A DNA stretch of 64,000 nt from Paenibacillus paeoniae. GTDB taxonomy: Bacteria; Bacillota; Bacilli; Paenibacillales; Paenibacillaceae. Below, piece after piece: positions 55,037-64,000 of the stretch (its first letter is position 1; each line of letters opens with the position of its first letter). The stretch lies in NCBI RefSeq assembly GCF_003388735.1, contig NZ_QUBQ01000001.1, forward strand, positions 1,240,001-1,304,000, given 5' to 3'. The position numbers and the translations under genes are program-made. A model generated the notes under the pieces. That model was given only the letters and a program-made list of their open reading frames with translations, searched no databases and had not been told where the DNA came from.

Positions 55037-55623
55037 ATTGGAACGGAATTACGGTCGGCTATGCCCTGTCGGGCTCTCACTGCACATTTGCCGAAGTGAT
55101 GCCGGAGATTAAGCGTTTTGTCGATGCGGGGGCCAATGTTGTGCCAATCGTGTCGAATACGCTCATAACGACGGATACGAGATTCGGCACGGCTAAGGAA
55201 TGGCAGGAGCAGCTTACCGGTATTACGGGCAATGAAATTATTTCAACGATCGTTCAAGCTGAGCCGCTTGGTCCTTCGAAATTATTGGACGTTCTGACGA
55301 TAGCGCCCTGTACGGGCAATACGACCAGCAGGCTAGCGAATGCGATTACAGATAGCGCAGTACTAATGGCCGCCAAAGCGCAGATGCGCAATGGACGTCC
55401 CGTTGTGTTGGCCATCTCGACGAATGATGGACTTGGGTTGAATGCTGCTAACATAGCGAAGCTATTAGTGGCTAAACATATATATTTTGTGCCGTTCGGC
55501 CAGGACAATCCGATTCAGAAGCCTAATTCCCTGGTTGCCAGAATGGATCTGGTCTTGGAAGCGTGTGAAGCAGCCCTGCAGGGCAAGCAGCTTCAACCAT
55601 TGCTAATCGAGCGGCATTCATGA
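55033..55623 (+). CDS. dpaB: Dipicolinate synthase subunit B
   Basis: DpaB (SpoVFB) is the flavoprotein-like subunit of dipicolinate synthase. The 196-residue product shows the flavoprotein-family opening GITVGYALSGSHCTFAEVMPEI. TIAPCTGNTTSRLANAITDSAVLMAAKAQMRNGRPVVLAISTNDGLG (landmarks) and the VPFGQDNPIQKPNSLVA ending are also seen. It overlaps dpaA by four bases. A region of decayed asd follows rather than the expected intact gene. Confidence 0.95.
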   Translation: MNWNGITVGYALSGSHCTFAEVMPEIKRFVDAGANVVPIVSNTLITTDTRFGTAKEWQEQLTGITGNEIISTIVQAEPLGPSKLLDVLTIAPCTGNTTSRLANAITDSAVLMAAKAQMRNGRPVVLAISTNDGLGLNAANIAKLLVAKHIYFVPFGQDNPIQKPNSLVARMDLVLEACEAALQGKQLQPLLIERHS

Positions 55624-55669
55624 GTTAAACGTTGAGGGAGGGGACGTAACGCTAGTTGATCCGCATAAG

Positions 55670-56009
55670 GCGTATTTAGAAAGCTGAGAGGCATAGAGGA
55701 TCCCAGCGCTAATCCTCAAAGTCGCATAGATATTTTGTATCGGTCTATGTCGAACGGATAGACAACTATGAACTGGAAGATGTCAAGCAGCTGCAAGCAG
55801 GCGCCGAGCGTAACGCTTAGGCGAGATTCTGCCCATCAGCAGTACCCGCTTGCAACAGATGCGGCAGCTAAGTCTGACGTATTGGTTGGCCGCATGTTAT
55901 GACCTCTTACAGGATGAGGTTCTTGACTACGCGGATCGTCTCCGACAACCTGCTTTAAGGCGCAGCATAGAATGAAGCTTTGATTGACGAACACATCGCA
56001 AAGGGTTAA
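55670..56009 (+). pseudogene. asd: Decayed aspartate-semialdehyde dehydrogenase (asd) remnant, 3' part
   Basis: Translating the spacer in several frames recovers the order of the Asd C-terminal half. Near 55688 is a KLRGIEDPS-like piece (cf. ETKKI..DPS). Near 55741 is SVYVERIDNYELEDVKQL (cf. SEAVYVE...LNEVRELL), and at about 55829 QQYPLATDAAAKSDVLVGRM. Near 55944 is VSDNLL*GAA*NEA, where the usual Lys and Trp codons are now TAA and TAG, and then LIDEHIAKG with a stop at 56007-56009. At least one frame shift and several stops break it, and the N-terminal NADP and catalytic Cys parts are missing. It lies exactly where relatives keep asd (dpaB-asd-dapG). The upstream boundary is uncertain. Confidence 0.85.
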
Positions 56010-56068
56010 TGGATAAGACACGGGTATAATGCTGCTCTCGTCTTCGGTCGATGATGGAGGCTGACGGT

Positions 56069-57283
56069 ATGCGGATTTTGGTTCAGAAATTCGGGGGAAC
56101 CTCGCTATCAACCGATTATGCAAGAGAACGTGTTATTCATCATATTGCAAGAGAGCGGGAGAGCGGTTATGCTGTCGTGGTCGTCGTCTCGGCTATGGGC
56201 CGAAGAGGCGAGCCGTATGCGACGGATACGCTGCTCTCGCTTATTCGCGACAACGGCAATTCATTGCCCGCACGCGAGCTGGATATGCTGCTTGGCTGCG
56301 GAGAGTTGATCTCCGCAGCTGTTTTATGCAGCATGCTTCAATCCCAGGGCATTCCGGCAGCCGCCTTAACCGGCGGTGGAGCGGGGATTCTGACCGATGA
56401 GCAATTTGGTTCAGCGCGGATCAAGTCCATAGGGACAGATCGGCTGCTACAGTTGCTCCAAGATGAGAAGGTCGTTGTTGTGACTGGGTTTCAAGGCGTA
56501 ACGTCGAAGGGCGATATTACAACGCTTGGACGCGGGGGCAGCGATACATCTGCAACGGCGCTTGGCGCAGCGTTGCGAGCTGAAATGATTGATATTTACA
56601 CCGATGTGGACGGCATATTGACAGCCGATCCCCGTATTGTGAGCGAGGCCAGGCCGCTTGATGTCGTAGGTTATGCCGAGATCGGCAACATGGCTAGACA
56701 AGGGGCCAAAGTCATTCACCCGCGTGCAGTAGAGATCGCGCAACAAGCTCATATTCCGGTACGAGTCCGCTCTACGTTCTCTGACGGAACAGGTACGCTG
56801 GTGACTGATCAACTATCGGCCAAAGGCGAGTATGTGTTTAAGGATCGAGCGGTGACAGGAATCGCCCATGTGGCGGGGGTTACCCAAATAAGCGTCAAGG
56901 CGCTGGATGGCCGGACGGACATGCAGCTTCAAGTGTTTCAAACAATGGCCAGACACCATATCAGTGTTGATTTTATTAATGTCACGCCAAGCGGAGCGGT
57001 GTACACCGTATTCGACAAGGATGCCCGGCAAGCGCTTGAGCTGCTGGAAGCAGGGGGCTTCACGCCTGATGCTGTGCATGGCTGCGCCAAAATATCTGTC
57101 ATAGGCGGGGGGATGAATGGTCAACCCGGCGTGATGGCTCGCATCGTTGAGGCTTTAACGGAGCAGAGCATTACCATCATGCAGTCCGCCGATTCCAACA
57201 CGACGATATGGGTTTTGGTTCAAGAAACCGATATGGCCAAAGCACTTCGCGCCTTGCATGCCAAATTCGATCTTCACCGATAG
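56069..57283 (+). CDS. dapG: Aspartate kinase I (DapG type)
   Basis: The enzyme phosphorylates aspartate, the first step toward lysine, diaminopimelate and dipicolinate. The 404-residue product has the kinase start ILVQKFGGTSLS, TTLGRGGSDTSATALGAAL and the TDVDGILTADPRIV segment. Two C-terminal ACT domains (about 265-335 and 345-400) follow, consistent with allosteric control; DapG of Bacillus responds to meso-diaminopimelate. The ATG at 56069 follows TGGAGG by about 9 bases; an in-frame ATG at 56051 has no site. The upstream asd is defective. Confidence 0.95.
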   Translation: MRILVQKFGGTSLSTDYARERVIHHIARERESGYAVVVVVSAMGRRGEPYATDTLLSLIRDNGNSLPARELDMLLGCGELISAAVLCSMLQSQGIPAAALTGGGAGILTDEQFGSARIKSIGTDRLLQLLQDEKVVVVTGFQGVTSKGDITTLGRGGSDTSATALGAALRAEMIDIYTDVDGILTADPRIVSEARPLDVVGYAEIGNMARQGAKVIHPRAVEIAQQAHIPVRVRSTFSDGTGTLVTDQLSAKGEYVFKDRAVTGIAHVAGVTQISVKALDGRTDMQLQVFQTMARHHISVDFINVTPSGAVYTVFDKDARQALELLEAGGFTPDAVHGCAKISVIGGGMNGQPGVMARIVEALTEQSITIMQSADSNTTIWVLVQETDMAKALRALHAKFDLHR

Positions 57284-57312
57284 GATTATAGAGTAACAAG
57301 AGGCAATCATGC

Positions 57313-57318
57313 TATAAT
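57313..57318 (+). promoter_or_regulatory. Possible -10 element before dapA
   Basis: A consensus TATAAT lies in the 76-base gap between dapG and dapA. No good -35 hexamer is found 16-18 bases upstream, so this is only a weak candidate for a separate dapA promoter. Confidence 0.25.
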
Positions 57319-57359
57319 ACGATACAATGCTTACCGCTAACTTTTGAGGAGGATCCCAG

Positions 57360-58235
57360 ATGGAATTCGGAAGATTGATCACTGCAATGGTAACACCGTT
57401 CGACGCAAATGGACTAATTGATTGGCATACAGCTGGGAAGCTAGTCGATTATTTGATAGAGGAGCAGAAGAGCGACAGTCTGGTTGTTGCAGGCACTACG
57501 GGAGAATCTCCAACGCTCTCGGATGAAGAAAAGCTGGAATTGTTCCGATTTGTCGTGAAGCACACAGCGGGTCGCAGCAAAGTCATTGCCGGAACCGGCA
57601 GCAACAATACGGCGCATACGATCCATCTGACGCAAGCGGCAGAGGCATGCGGCGTAGACGGTATTCTGCTCGTTACTCCATACTACAACAAGCCTTCGCA
57701 GGAAGGACTGTACCAGCACTTCAGCGCGGTCGCTCAAGCTACCAAGCTGCCTATTATCCTCTATAATGTAGAAGGTCGTACTGGAGTTAATCTGTCCGTA
57801 CAGACGACGCTCAAGCTCGCTCGAATTGATAATGTAGTCGCGACAAAAGACTGCGCGTCAACGGATCAGCTGACGCAAATTATAAGGGAGGCTCCAGCAG
57901 GCTTCCAAGTGTACAGTGGTGACGACAGCGCAACGTTACCTGCACTTTCTGTTGGCGCTTATGGCATCATAAGTGTTGCAAGCCATATTGTAGGTGCGAA
58001 GATGCAGCAATTGATCTCGGCTTATCTGAGCGGTCAAGTAGCAGAAGCGGCCCGTTTGAACGGCGAGCTGTTCCCGATCTTCAAAGGACTGTTCCATTGT
58101 CCTCACCCGGTTCCCAATCCGGTCGCTGTGAAACATGCGTTAGGTTTGAAGGGACTTCCAGTCGGTTCCGTCCGTCTGCCGCTTGTTGACGTGAACGAAT
58201 CCGAATCCAAATTTTTGCGCGATCTGGTTCTGTAA
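57360..58235 (+). CDS. dapA: 4-hydroxy-tetrahydrodipicolinate synthase
   Basis: DapA condenses aspartate semialdehyde with pyruvate, the branch point to lysine, wall diaminopimelate and dipicolinate. The 291-residue product has the TTGESPTLSDEEK motif with the catalytic Thr pair and the Tyr in LVTPYYNKPSQEGLYQHF. The Schiff-base Lys is in the VVATKDCAS segment and GDD in YSGDDSATLP. TGAGGAGGAT precedes the ATG. Its substrate should come from Asd, which is broken locally, so a second asd copy must exist or lysine must be imported. Confidence 0.97.
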   Translation: MEFGRLITAMVTPFDANGLIDWHTAGKLVDYLIEEQKSDSLVVAGTTGESPTLSDEEKLELFRFVVKHTAGRSKVIAGTGSNNTAHTIHLTQAAEACGVDGILLVTPYYNKPSQEGLYQHFSAVAQATKLPIILYNVEGRTGVNLSVQTTLKLARIDNVVATKDCASTDQLTQIIREAPAGFQVYSGDDSATLPALSVGAYGIISVASHIVGAKMQQLISAYLSGQVAEAARLNGELFPIFKGLFHCPHPVPNPVAVKHALGLKGLPVGSVRLPLVDVNESESKFLRDLVL

Positions 58236-58252
58236 ATTATAGCAATCTCCGT

Positions 58253-58289
58253 GATAAAGTCGATGCATACAGCATCGGCTTTATGTTTT
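58253..58289 (+). terminator. Intrinsic terminator after dapA
   Basis: ATAAAGTCGATGC pairs with GCATCGGCTTTAT (one mismatch) around ATACA, followed by GTTTTG. It begins 18 bases after the dapA stop and ends the dpaA-to-dapA run. Confidence 0.85.
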
Positions 58290-58334
58290 GAAGGGGGTAA
58301 TCGCAATAAGTTTGCAGGGATTAAATTGTATGAC

Positions 58335-58364
58335 TTGTGTTCCAGCTTTTTCATCATGTATAAT
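58335..58364 (+). promoter_or_regulatory. Probable sigma-A promoter of rnj
   Basis: TTGTGT at 58335-58340 and consensus TATAAT at 58359-58364 are 18 bases apart. The start of the RNase J gene is about 140 bases further, leaving a long leader containing a hairpin at 58411-58430. Confidence 0.6.
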
Positions 58365-58410
58365 GAGAACAAGTGAATGGGTGCGGCAAAATTGAAGATG
58401 AAGAAATGAT

Positions 58411-58436
58411 CGTCAGAGCGGCATCTGACGTTTATT
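58411..58436 (+). terminator. Leader hairpin upstream of RNase J gene
   Basis: CGTCAGA pairs perfectly with TCTGACG around GCGGCA and is followed by TTTATTGTATT, a terminator-like run. It lies within the presumed 5' leader of rnj and could attenuate it or protect or expose the mRNA 5' region; both are inference. Confidence 0.45.
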
Positions 58437-58505
58437 GTATTACGCATAGATTGTAAGTTTATTTGTTTTTTCCACATTACATTACTGTAGGAGGTATAGA
58501 TCCAC

Positions 58506-60185
58506 TTGTCTAAAAAGAACAACCAGGATAAGCTGCTTATATTTGCACTAGGCGGAGTAGGCGAGATTGGTAAAAATATGTACGTTATTCAGTACAACAA
58601 CGATATTGTCGTTGTTGACTCCGGCCTGAAATTCCCAGAAGAGGACATGCTCGGCATTGATATTGTCATTCCGGATATATCCTATCTCACAGAGAATCGC
58701 GACAAGGTTCGCGGCATTCTCATTACGCATGGTCACGAGGACCATATTGGCGGATTGCCGTATGTTCTCAAGCACTTGAACGTGCCGATATACGGTACGA
58801 AGCTTACGCTCGGCCTTATTGAAGGCAAGCTCAAGGAAGCAGGTTTGCTTGGCGAGACGAAGCGTATTCTCATCAATGCTGAATCTGAAATCCAAATGGG
58901 CTCGATCCTTGCAAGCTTCTTCAAAACAAACCATAGTATTCCGGACTCCGTAGGTGTCTGCCTGGAAACGCCGGAAGGCATTGTCGTTCATACGGGCGAC
59001 TTCAAATTCGACCACACACCGGTCAATGATCAGTTTGCTGATCTTCAGCGCATCGCTGAAATCGGCAGCCGTGGCGTACTGGCTCTATTGTCCGACAGCA
59101 CAAACGCTGAACGTCCAGGCTATACGCCTTCGGAGAGCAATGTCGGAGAAGAGCTGGAAGATATTTTCCGCAAGTCGACTCAACGTGTCGTTGTTGCGAC
59201 ATTCGCGTCAAACGTACACCGTATTCAACAAATTATTAACGCCTCGATCGCAACTCGCCGCAAGATTGCCGTCGTAGGTCGCAGCATGGTCAACGTCGTT
59301 AGCATTGCTTCCGATCTTGGCTACCTGAACATTCCGGAAGGCATGATTATCGAGCCGGAAGAGGTTAACAAGCTTGCGGCCGATCGTGTTGTCATCTTGT
59401 GTACAGGCAGTCAAGGAGAGCCAATGTCGGCGCTTACACGCATGGCACGCTCTACGCATCGCAAAGTTGATATTTTGCCAGGGGATACGGTGATCATTGC
59501 CGCGACGCCAATTCCAGGCAACGAGCGTTATGTAGGTCGTACGGTGGATGAATTGTTCCGTCTTGGCGCGAACGTGATCTATGGTCCGGGTTCCGTATCC
59601 GGCGTACACGTATCCGGTCACGGCAGCCAAGAAGAGCTGAAGCTTATGCTGAACCTCATCAAACCTAAGTACTTCATTCCGATTCACGGCGAATATCGCA
59701 TGTTGCGTCAGCACGCTAAGCTTGGTGAAGCAATCGGTATGGAACGTGAAAATATATTTGTCGTCGACAACGGCGATACCGTAGAATTCCAGGGCGGCAA
59801 CGCTCGCAAAGGCTCCAAAGTTCAAGCCGGCAATGTACTTATTGACGGTCTTGGCGTAGGGGACGTAGGCAATATCGTACTCCGCGATCGCAAGCTTCTG
59901 TCCCAGGACGGCATTCTTGTTGTTGTGGTTACGCTTAGCAAACAAGACGGAACGATTATGTCCGGACCGGATATTATCTCCCGCGGGTTCGTCTACGTAC
60001 GCGAGTCGGAAGGACTTCTGGATGAAGCGAACCGTATCGTGACATCAACATTGAACAAACTGATGAACGATAAAGTAAACGAGTGGGCATCCCTGAAGAC
60101 CAATGTGAAGGATGCACTCGGTAGATTCCTATATGAACAAACGCGTCGCCGTCCAATGATACTGCCGATTATTATGGAAGTGTAA
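58506..60185 (+). CDS. rnj: Ribonuclease J
   Basis: This beta-CASP metallo-beta-lactamase ribonuclease has 5'-3' exo- and endonuclease activity in mRNA turnover and rRNA processing. The 559-residue product has the intact zinc motif THGHEDHIGG (near residue 80) and VHTGDFKFDHTPV. The beta-CASP segments (LLSDSTNAERPGYTPSE, CTGSQGEPMSALTRMA), GHGSQEELK and PIHGEYRMLRQH follow, with the ending RRRPMILPIIMEV. The locus corresponds to Bacillus rnjB (after dapA), but the intact motif resembles RNase J1. The start is TTG with TAGGAGGT upstream. Confidence 0.95.
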   Translation: MSKKNNQDKLLIFALGGVGEIGKNMYVIQYNNDIVVVDSGLKFPEEDMLGIDIVIPDISYLTENRDKVRGILITHGHEDHIGGLPYVLKHLNVPIYGTKLTLGLIEGKLKEAGLLGETKRILINAESEIQMGSILASFFKTNHSIPDSVGVCLETPEGIVVHTGDFKFDHTPVNDQFADLQRIAEIGSRGVLALLSDSTNAERPGYTPSESNVGEELEDIFRKSTQRVVVATFASNVHRIQQIINASIATRRKIAVVGRSMVNVVSIASDLGYLNIPEGMIIEPEEVNKLAADRVVILCTGSQGEPMSALTRMARSTHRKVDILPGDTVIIAATPIPGNERYVGRTVDELFRLGANVIYGPGSVSGVHVSGHGSQEELKLMLNLIKPKYFIPIHGEYRMLRQHAKLGEAIGMERENIFVVDNGDTVEFQGGNARKGSKVQAGNVLIDGLGVGDVGNIVLRDRKLLSQDGILVVVVTLSKQDGTIMSGPDIISRGFVYVRESEGLLDEANRIVTSTLNKLMNDKVNEWASLKTNVKDALGRFLYEQTRRRPMILPIIMEV

Positions 60186-60210
60186 GCAACGTGAACCCAT
60201 CACCGATGAA

Positions 60211-60248
60211 GCGCTCTTTTATCCGCATAGGATGAAAGAGCGTTTTTG
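60211..60248 (+). terminator. Intrinsic terminator after rnj
   Basis: GCTCTTTTATCC pairs with GGATGAAAGAGC (one mismatch) around GCATA, then TTTTTG. It lies 26 bases after the rnj stop. Confidence 0.85.
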
Positions 60249-60359
60249 TTAGGTTCAGCGATCACTTGAGATGTTCCTGCTCAAAGGCATGGTATAAAAA
60301 AACGGCTCTATTCCATACTATGACGAGCTATTCATTGCCATGAAAGGGGACATGACCTT

Positions 60360-61127
60360 ATGACAAATCCATATGAACCACCAGGGTTTACAAGTGAACA
60401 GCCCGAGACGCTGCCGGATGATAAGAAAAAGATGGGCAGTGTCGTAGAGAACATCCAACAGCTAGGTACAGCGGTTACGCCTGCGCCGACGGAATCGAAT
60501 ATCTTTTGCATGACGATTATCGGCCAAGTGGAAGGACATCTTATTCTGCCCCCGCAAAACAAAACGACCAAATACGAACATATTATTCCACAGCTTGTCG
60601 CAGCAGAGCAGAATGGCAAGATCGAAGGGGTTCTAGTCGTACTCAATACGGTAGGCGGGGATGTCGAAGCGGGACTCGCCATTGCGGAGATGATCTCTTC
60701 TTTATCCAAGCCGACAGTTACGCTCGTGCTTGGAGGCGGCCATTCCATCGGCGTTCCGATTGCGGTAGCGGGCAATAAGTCGTTTATTGCGGAGACCGCA
60801 ACGATGACGATCCATCCCATTCGGATGAACGGACTGGTCATCGGTGTGCCGCAGACCTTTGAATATTTGGATAAAATGCAAGAAAGGGTCGTTCGGTTCG
60901 TAACATCGCATTCCAATGTGATGGAGCATACTTTCAAGGAATTGATGTTCAAGACAGGCGAATTGACGCGAGATATCGGAACCACTGTAATCGGTACGGA
61001 TGCTGTTCGGCATGGATTAATCGATGCGGTTGGCGGTCTGGGACATGCGCTTCGTGAATTGAATGCCATGATTGAAATGAGGAGAGCTTCCATGTCGATG
61101 CCGGGTCCGGGAGGTGTGCCGCAATGA
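60360..61127 (+). CDS. tepA: ClpP-family serine protease TepA
   Basis: This is the ClpP-like protease known in Bacillus as TepA (YmfB), linked to protein translocation and, at sporulation, to SASP degradation in spores. The 255-residue product has the catalytic Ser in [11 protein letters not shown] and the His in [12 protein letters not shown]. The [20 protein letters not shown] region binds the oxyanion-side loop. The N-terminal 40 residues are charged and probably disordered. AAAGGGG precedes the ATG. It overlaps the ylzJ-like gene by four bases. Confidence 0.92.
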   Translation: MTNPYEPPGFTSEQPETLPDDKKKMGSVVENIQQLGTAVTPAPTESNIFCMTIIGQVEGHLILPPQNKTTKYEHIIPQLVAAEQNGKIEGVLVVLNTVGGDVEAGLAIAEMISSLSKPTVTLVLGGGHSIGVPIAVAGNKSFIAETATMTIHPIRMNGLVIGVPQTFEYLDKMQERVVRFVTSHSNVMEHTFKELMFKTGELTRDIGTTVIGTDAVRHGLIDAVGGLGHALRELNAMIEMRRASMSMPGPGGVPQ

Positions 61128-61351
61128 CATTGCATACGATCATGCCGCTTGAGTTGGTGCTGCAAGGCATTCATAACGAAGAGGCCGAGCCGATGCACGA
61201 AGTAACGGTAAAGGGGATCAAAATGCAAGTCGTACCGATTGCACCGGGTATGGGAAAAATCGTTCGCCTGCTGGATTGCAGTCTTCATGATTATTTGAAT
61301 CCTGCGTTGATGCCGGGAGCGCTTATTCCTTACCATACATTTGAGGAATAA
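61124..61351 (+). CDS. ylzJ: YlzJ-like protein
   Basis: This 75-residue protein of the YlzJ family lies between tepA and spoIIIE in spore formers. It begins [15 protein letters not shown] and ends with the family pattern [17 protein letters not shown], which has similarity over most of its length. It overlaps the tepA stop (ATGA). The function is unknown. The protein has no signal or membrane segment. Confidence 0.88.
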   Translation: MTLHTIMPLELVLQGIHNEEAEPMHEVTVKGIKMQVVPIAPGMGKIVRLLDCSLHDYLNPALMPGALIPYHTFEE

Positions 61352-61397
61352 GTGTTCTCATTTTAGATCTCTTCCGTAGCCTCTTAACCAATATCTG

Positions 61398-61406
61398 TGT
61401 TATAAT
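61398..61406 (+). promoter_or_regulatory. Extended -10 promoter of spoIIIE
   Basis: TGTTATAAT at 61398-61406 fits the extended -10 pattern TG-N-TATAAT; no good -35 box is seen, which such promoters tolerate. It lies 21 bases upstream of the spoIIIE TTG start. Confidence 0.5.
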
Positions 61407-61427
61407 GGTAGACCAGAGGTGACGGAA

Positions 61428-64000
61428 TTGGCGAAGAAAAAGAGACGTAAGAAATCTATTGGCGCACAATTAAAATATGAAGTATACGGCATATTGCTTA
61501 TTACGATATCGATTATTGCGCTATCCGGCGAAGCTGCTGTGGGCCGCGCTTTGTCCAAGCTGTTCGGGCTTGCGCTCGGCAAGTTTTATTTTGTTCTGGC
61601 CCTCGTAGGCATCTACGTAGGGCTAAGTGTCATGGTTAAGCGGGCATGGCCCAAGACGTGGTCAAACAGGAGAACAGGCTTATTGATTCTTGTGCTTGCA
61701 TTCACGTTAAGCAGCTCTATCTCGGAAGTGAACATGAGATTTGCAGGCGTGGAGCGTGAAGCATTATCCGGCGGCGTCATTATGAGCACGCTTGGCACGG
61801 ACCTAAGAGAACAATTGATCTCTGTATCTCCAGCTAATGACATTTCCATCCGAGATAAAACGATCAGCGGCGGTTATATTGGAGCTGTTCAGTATTCCTT
61901 GTTGTTTATGCTATTCGGCTATTACGGCGCTCTAATTATCAATATTGTGATGTTTGCGATTTCCCTCATGCTAATAACGGGGAAATCCTACGTAGAGCTG
62001 TTCGGGGTTGTACGCAAGCGGGGGGCCCGCATGTTCAAGCTGTTGATGGCGAAGCGAAGCGCCATACTGAAGCGGAAGGCTGCGAAAGTAGCTATTGTTG
62101 CCGCCCAAGTGCAGCGTAATGACGAGGTCGGTACGATCGAAGATGATGAGGGCTACCAGGCTGCTCCTCCACGGAAAAAGAGATCTCTATTTTTCGCTTG
62201 GAAGCAGGAAGGACAGCCGGAAGCCAAAGTCCAGGATCAACACGACGAATGGCAGCTTTCACAGCATGATCGCGAAGAGATGGATGTCAGACCAGCCTGG
62301 GAAAGCGAGCTTGCTGGAGAATGGGAACGATCCGGCCAGCATCCGGCAGAGAATCAAATGGATAATAGGGCTGTCAACGATACGACGCCTCCATGGGATG
62401 CTCCAGTTCATGAAGACGATTCGCCATTACATACGGAGTTAGAGGCAACCGAACAATCGGATATCCCAGATAGGGAGGAACAAGCGGCTTGGCCTCGTAC
62501 AGAGGAGCTAGCGGATCTGCCGGCAGACTCGTTGCCTATAGCCGATTCCTCTGCAGAAGAGGATGCTGAAGGGGGAGAGCTTGTAGAATCCAGCGATCAG
62601 CCACAGTTGTCTTCCGAAGCGATTAATGCTGATGGGGATGCAGGGATCTCTGTCCCAAGAAGGCCTATCGGCGGAGAGGAGTCAGCATCCAAGCCATACC
62701 GACTGCCTCCATTCACACTGCTTCATAAACCAAGCGGCCTGGCCAAAGGATCGGATGCTACGGATATGTACGATTCCAGGCGGAAGCTTGAAGCTACGCT
62801 GGAGAGCTTCGGTGTACGGGCCAAAGTATTGGACGTTGTTCGTGGACCTGCTGTTACCCGCTATGAAGTGCAGCCGGCGACAGGCGTCAAGGTTAGCCGA
62901 ATTGTTGGCTTGACGGATGACATTGCTCTTGCGCTGGCTGCCAAGGATGTACGGATGGAAGCGCCTATTCCAGGTAAGTCGGCAATCGGCATCGAGGTTC
63001 CGAATATGGAAGTGTCAGTCGTTACGATGAGAGAAGTGATGGAAACGCCGGCTTTCCATAATTCTGCCTCCAAACTATCTATTGCATTCGGAAGAGATAT
63101 CTCTGGCCAGACGATCGTCGGCAACTTGGCGAAGATGCCCCACTTGCTCGTAGCGGGCGCTACAGGCTCAGGCAAGTCTGTATGTATTAACGGCATCATT
63201 ACAAGCATTTTGTACAAAGCGAATCCTGAAGAAGTGAAGTTTCTGATGATCGACCCCAAGATGGTCGAGCTCAATATATATAACGGCATACCGCATTTGC
63301 TTGCGCCTGTTGTGACGGACCCGCGCAGGGCGTCGCTTGCACTGAAGAAGATCGTTGTGGAGATGGAGAAGCGCTATGAGCTGTTCTCCAAGTCATCTAC
63401 GCGCAATATCGAAGGTTACAACACGCTGATGGGGGACAATCCGGCAGCCGTACTCCCTTATATTGTCGTTATCGTGGACGAGCTTGCGGATTTGATGATG
63501 GTTGCTGCGGGAGATGTTGAGGATTCCATAGCAAGGCTTGCTCAGATGGCGCGCGCAGCCGGTATTCATCTTATCATTGCGACACAGCGTCCGTCGGTCG
63601 ATGTTATTACGGGTGTCATTAAAGCCAATATTCCATCGCGAATTGCGTTTGGCGTTTCCTCGCAGGTGGATTCCAGAACGATTCTGGATATGGCAGGCGC
63701 TGAGAAGCTTCTGGGCAGAGGAGACATGCTGTTCCTGCCTGTCGGCATGTCGAAGCCAATTCGTGTGCAGGGTGCTTTCCTGTCCGATCAAGAGGTTGAA
63801 GCGCTGGTCGCCTTCGCTCGCGATCAAGGCGAAGCCGTCTATAAGGAAGATCTGGTGCCAGAGATTGAAGAGGAGACAGAAGATCCTGATATGATGCTGG
63901 ATGAGCTGTACGATCAGGCCGTCCAAATCGTCGTTGAAGCGAAGCAAGCTTCCGTATCTCTCCTGCAGCGCAGAATGCGTGTAGGGTATACGCGGGCGGC
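61428..64000 (+). CDS. spoIIIE: DNA translocase SpoIIIE/FtsK (5' part)
   Basis: SpoIIIE pumps the chromosome through the division septum, especially into the forespore. The frame is open from a TTG start (AGAGGTGA about 8 bases upstream) to the window edge, giving 857 residues. It has a basic start (AKKKRRKK), four membrane helices within about residues 15-185 and a long acidic Glu/Pro/Ser linker (about 225-425). The FtsK motor has Walker A GATGSGKS at residues 577-584 and Walker [11 protein letters not shown], and the start of the gamma winged-helix domain ([13 protein letters not shown]). Position after ylzJ supports SpoIIIE rather than SftA. The 3' end lies outside. Confidence 0.95.
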   Translation, partial: MAKKKRRKKSIGAQLKYEVYGILLITISIIALSGEAAVGRALSKLFGLALGKFYFVLALVGIYVGLSVMVKRAWPKTWSNRRTGLLILVLAFTLSSSISEVNMRFAGVEREALSGGVIMSTLGTDLREQLISVSPANDISIRDKTISGGYIGAVQYSLLFMLFGYYGALIINIVMFAISLMLITGKSYVELFGVVRKRGARMFKLLMAKRSAILKRKAAKVAIVAAQVQRNDEVGTIEDDEGYQAAPPRKKRSLFFAWKQEGQPEAKVQDQHDEWQLSQHDREEMDVRPAWESELAGEWERSGQHPAENQMDNRAVNDTTPPWDAPVHEDDSPLHTELEATEQSDIPDREEQAAWPRTEELADLPADSLPIADSSAEEDAEGGELVESSDQPQLSSEAINADGDAGISVPRRPIGGEESASKPYRLPPFTLLHKPSGLAKGSDATDMYDSRRKLEATLESFGVRAKVLDVVRGPAVTRYEVQPATGVKVSRIVGLTDDIALALAAKDVRMEAPIPGKSAIGIEVPNMEVSVVTMREVMETPAFHNSASKLSIAFGRDISGQTIVGNLAKMPHLLVAGATGSGKSVCINGIITSILYKANPEEVKFLMIDPKMVELNIYNGIPHLLAPVVTDPRRASLALKKIVVEMEKRYELFSKSSTRNIEGYNTLMGDNPAAVLPYIVVIVDELADLMMVAAGDVEDSIARLAQMARAAGIHLIIATQRPSVDVITGVIKANIPSRIAFGVSSQVDSRTILDMAGAEKLLGRGDMLFLPVGMSKPIRVQGAFLSDQEVEALVAFARDQGEAVYKEDLVPEIEEETEDPDMMLDELYDQAVQIVVEAKQASVSLLQRRMRVGYTRA

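Noticed and set aside
56025..56030. TATAAT just before dapG as a promoter
   Set aside because: No acceptable -35 element lies 16-18 bases upstream and it falls beside the decayed asd end, so it is not listed as a feature.
60332..61336. 334-codon minus-strand frame across tepA and ylzJ
   Set aside because: Both + strand genes have clear family motifs and couple to each other; the reverse frame has none.

Overview
The window is the plus strand of a low-to-moderate GC Gram-positive endospore former, most likely a Paenibacillus or close relative (Paenibacillaceae). This rests on a Bacillus-type fla/che operon with FliY, CheC, CheD and SigD, followed by rpsB-tsf-pyrH-frr, the polC/nusA/infB cluster and the sporulation genes ylxY, dpaA/dpaB and spoIIIE. 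Frequent TTG/GTG starts with strong GGAGG sites fit as well. The genus is an inference from family resemblance; no 16S gene is present. Every supported gene lies on the + strand.

Region 1 (1-26482) is the distal two thirds of a flagellar/chemotaxis operon. It runs from the fliH tail through the export ATPase and chaperone (fliI, fliJ), hook assembly genes (ylxF, fliK, flgD, a flagellar-operon protein, flgE), swrD, fliL, the switch (fliM, fliY), cheY, the export gate (fliO, P, Q, R, flhB, flhA) and the polar-number regulators flhF and flhG. Then come cheB, cheA, cheW, cheC, cheD, a small membrane protein and sigD. Four accessory genes close the region: a FapA/DUF342 protein, a small hydrophilic protein, a SwrB-like membrane protein and a short MltG-related membrane protein.

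Region 2 (26483-35465) opens with a MITE-like element having 13-bp terminal inverted repeats. A sigma-A promoter follows, then rpsB, an intrinsic terminator, tsf, pyrH, frr, uppS, cdsA, dxr, rseP and proS. These genes cover translation, UMP supply, ribosome recycling, undecaprenyl and phospholipid precursors, isoprenoids and intramembrane proteolysis.

Region 3 (35508-51083) holds polC and then, from a near-consensus promoter with a leader hairpin, the rimP-nusA-rnpM(ylxR)-ylxQ-infB-rbfA-nrnA-truB-ribF translation/RNA cluster, rpsO with a probable S15-responsive leader, and pnp. IF-2 carries a long Gly/Gln/Arg-Pro repeat insert.

Region 4 (51084-64000) is sporulation and lysine/dipicolinate metabolism. 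It contains ylxY behind a sigma-E-like promoter, an M16 peptidase, dut, dpaA-dpaB behind a sigma-K-like promoter, a decayed asd remnant, dapG, dapA, an RNase J with leader hairpin, tepA, ylzJ and the 5' part of spoIIIE, which runs off the window end.

The clearest unexpected finding is the asd pseudogene at about 55670-56009. Recognisable C-terminal Asd segments sit in shifted frames with in-frame stops, exactly where related genomes keep a functional asd. No CRISPR array, tRNA, rRNA, prophage or intact transposase was seen, and I did not find a convincing wholly new multi-gene system.
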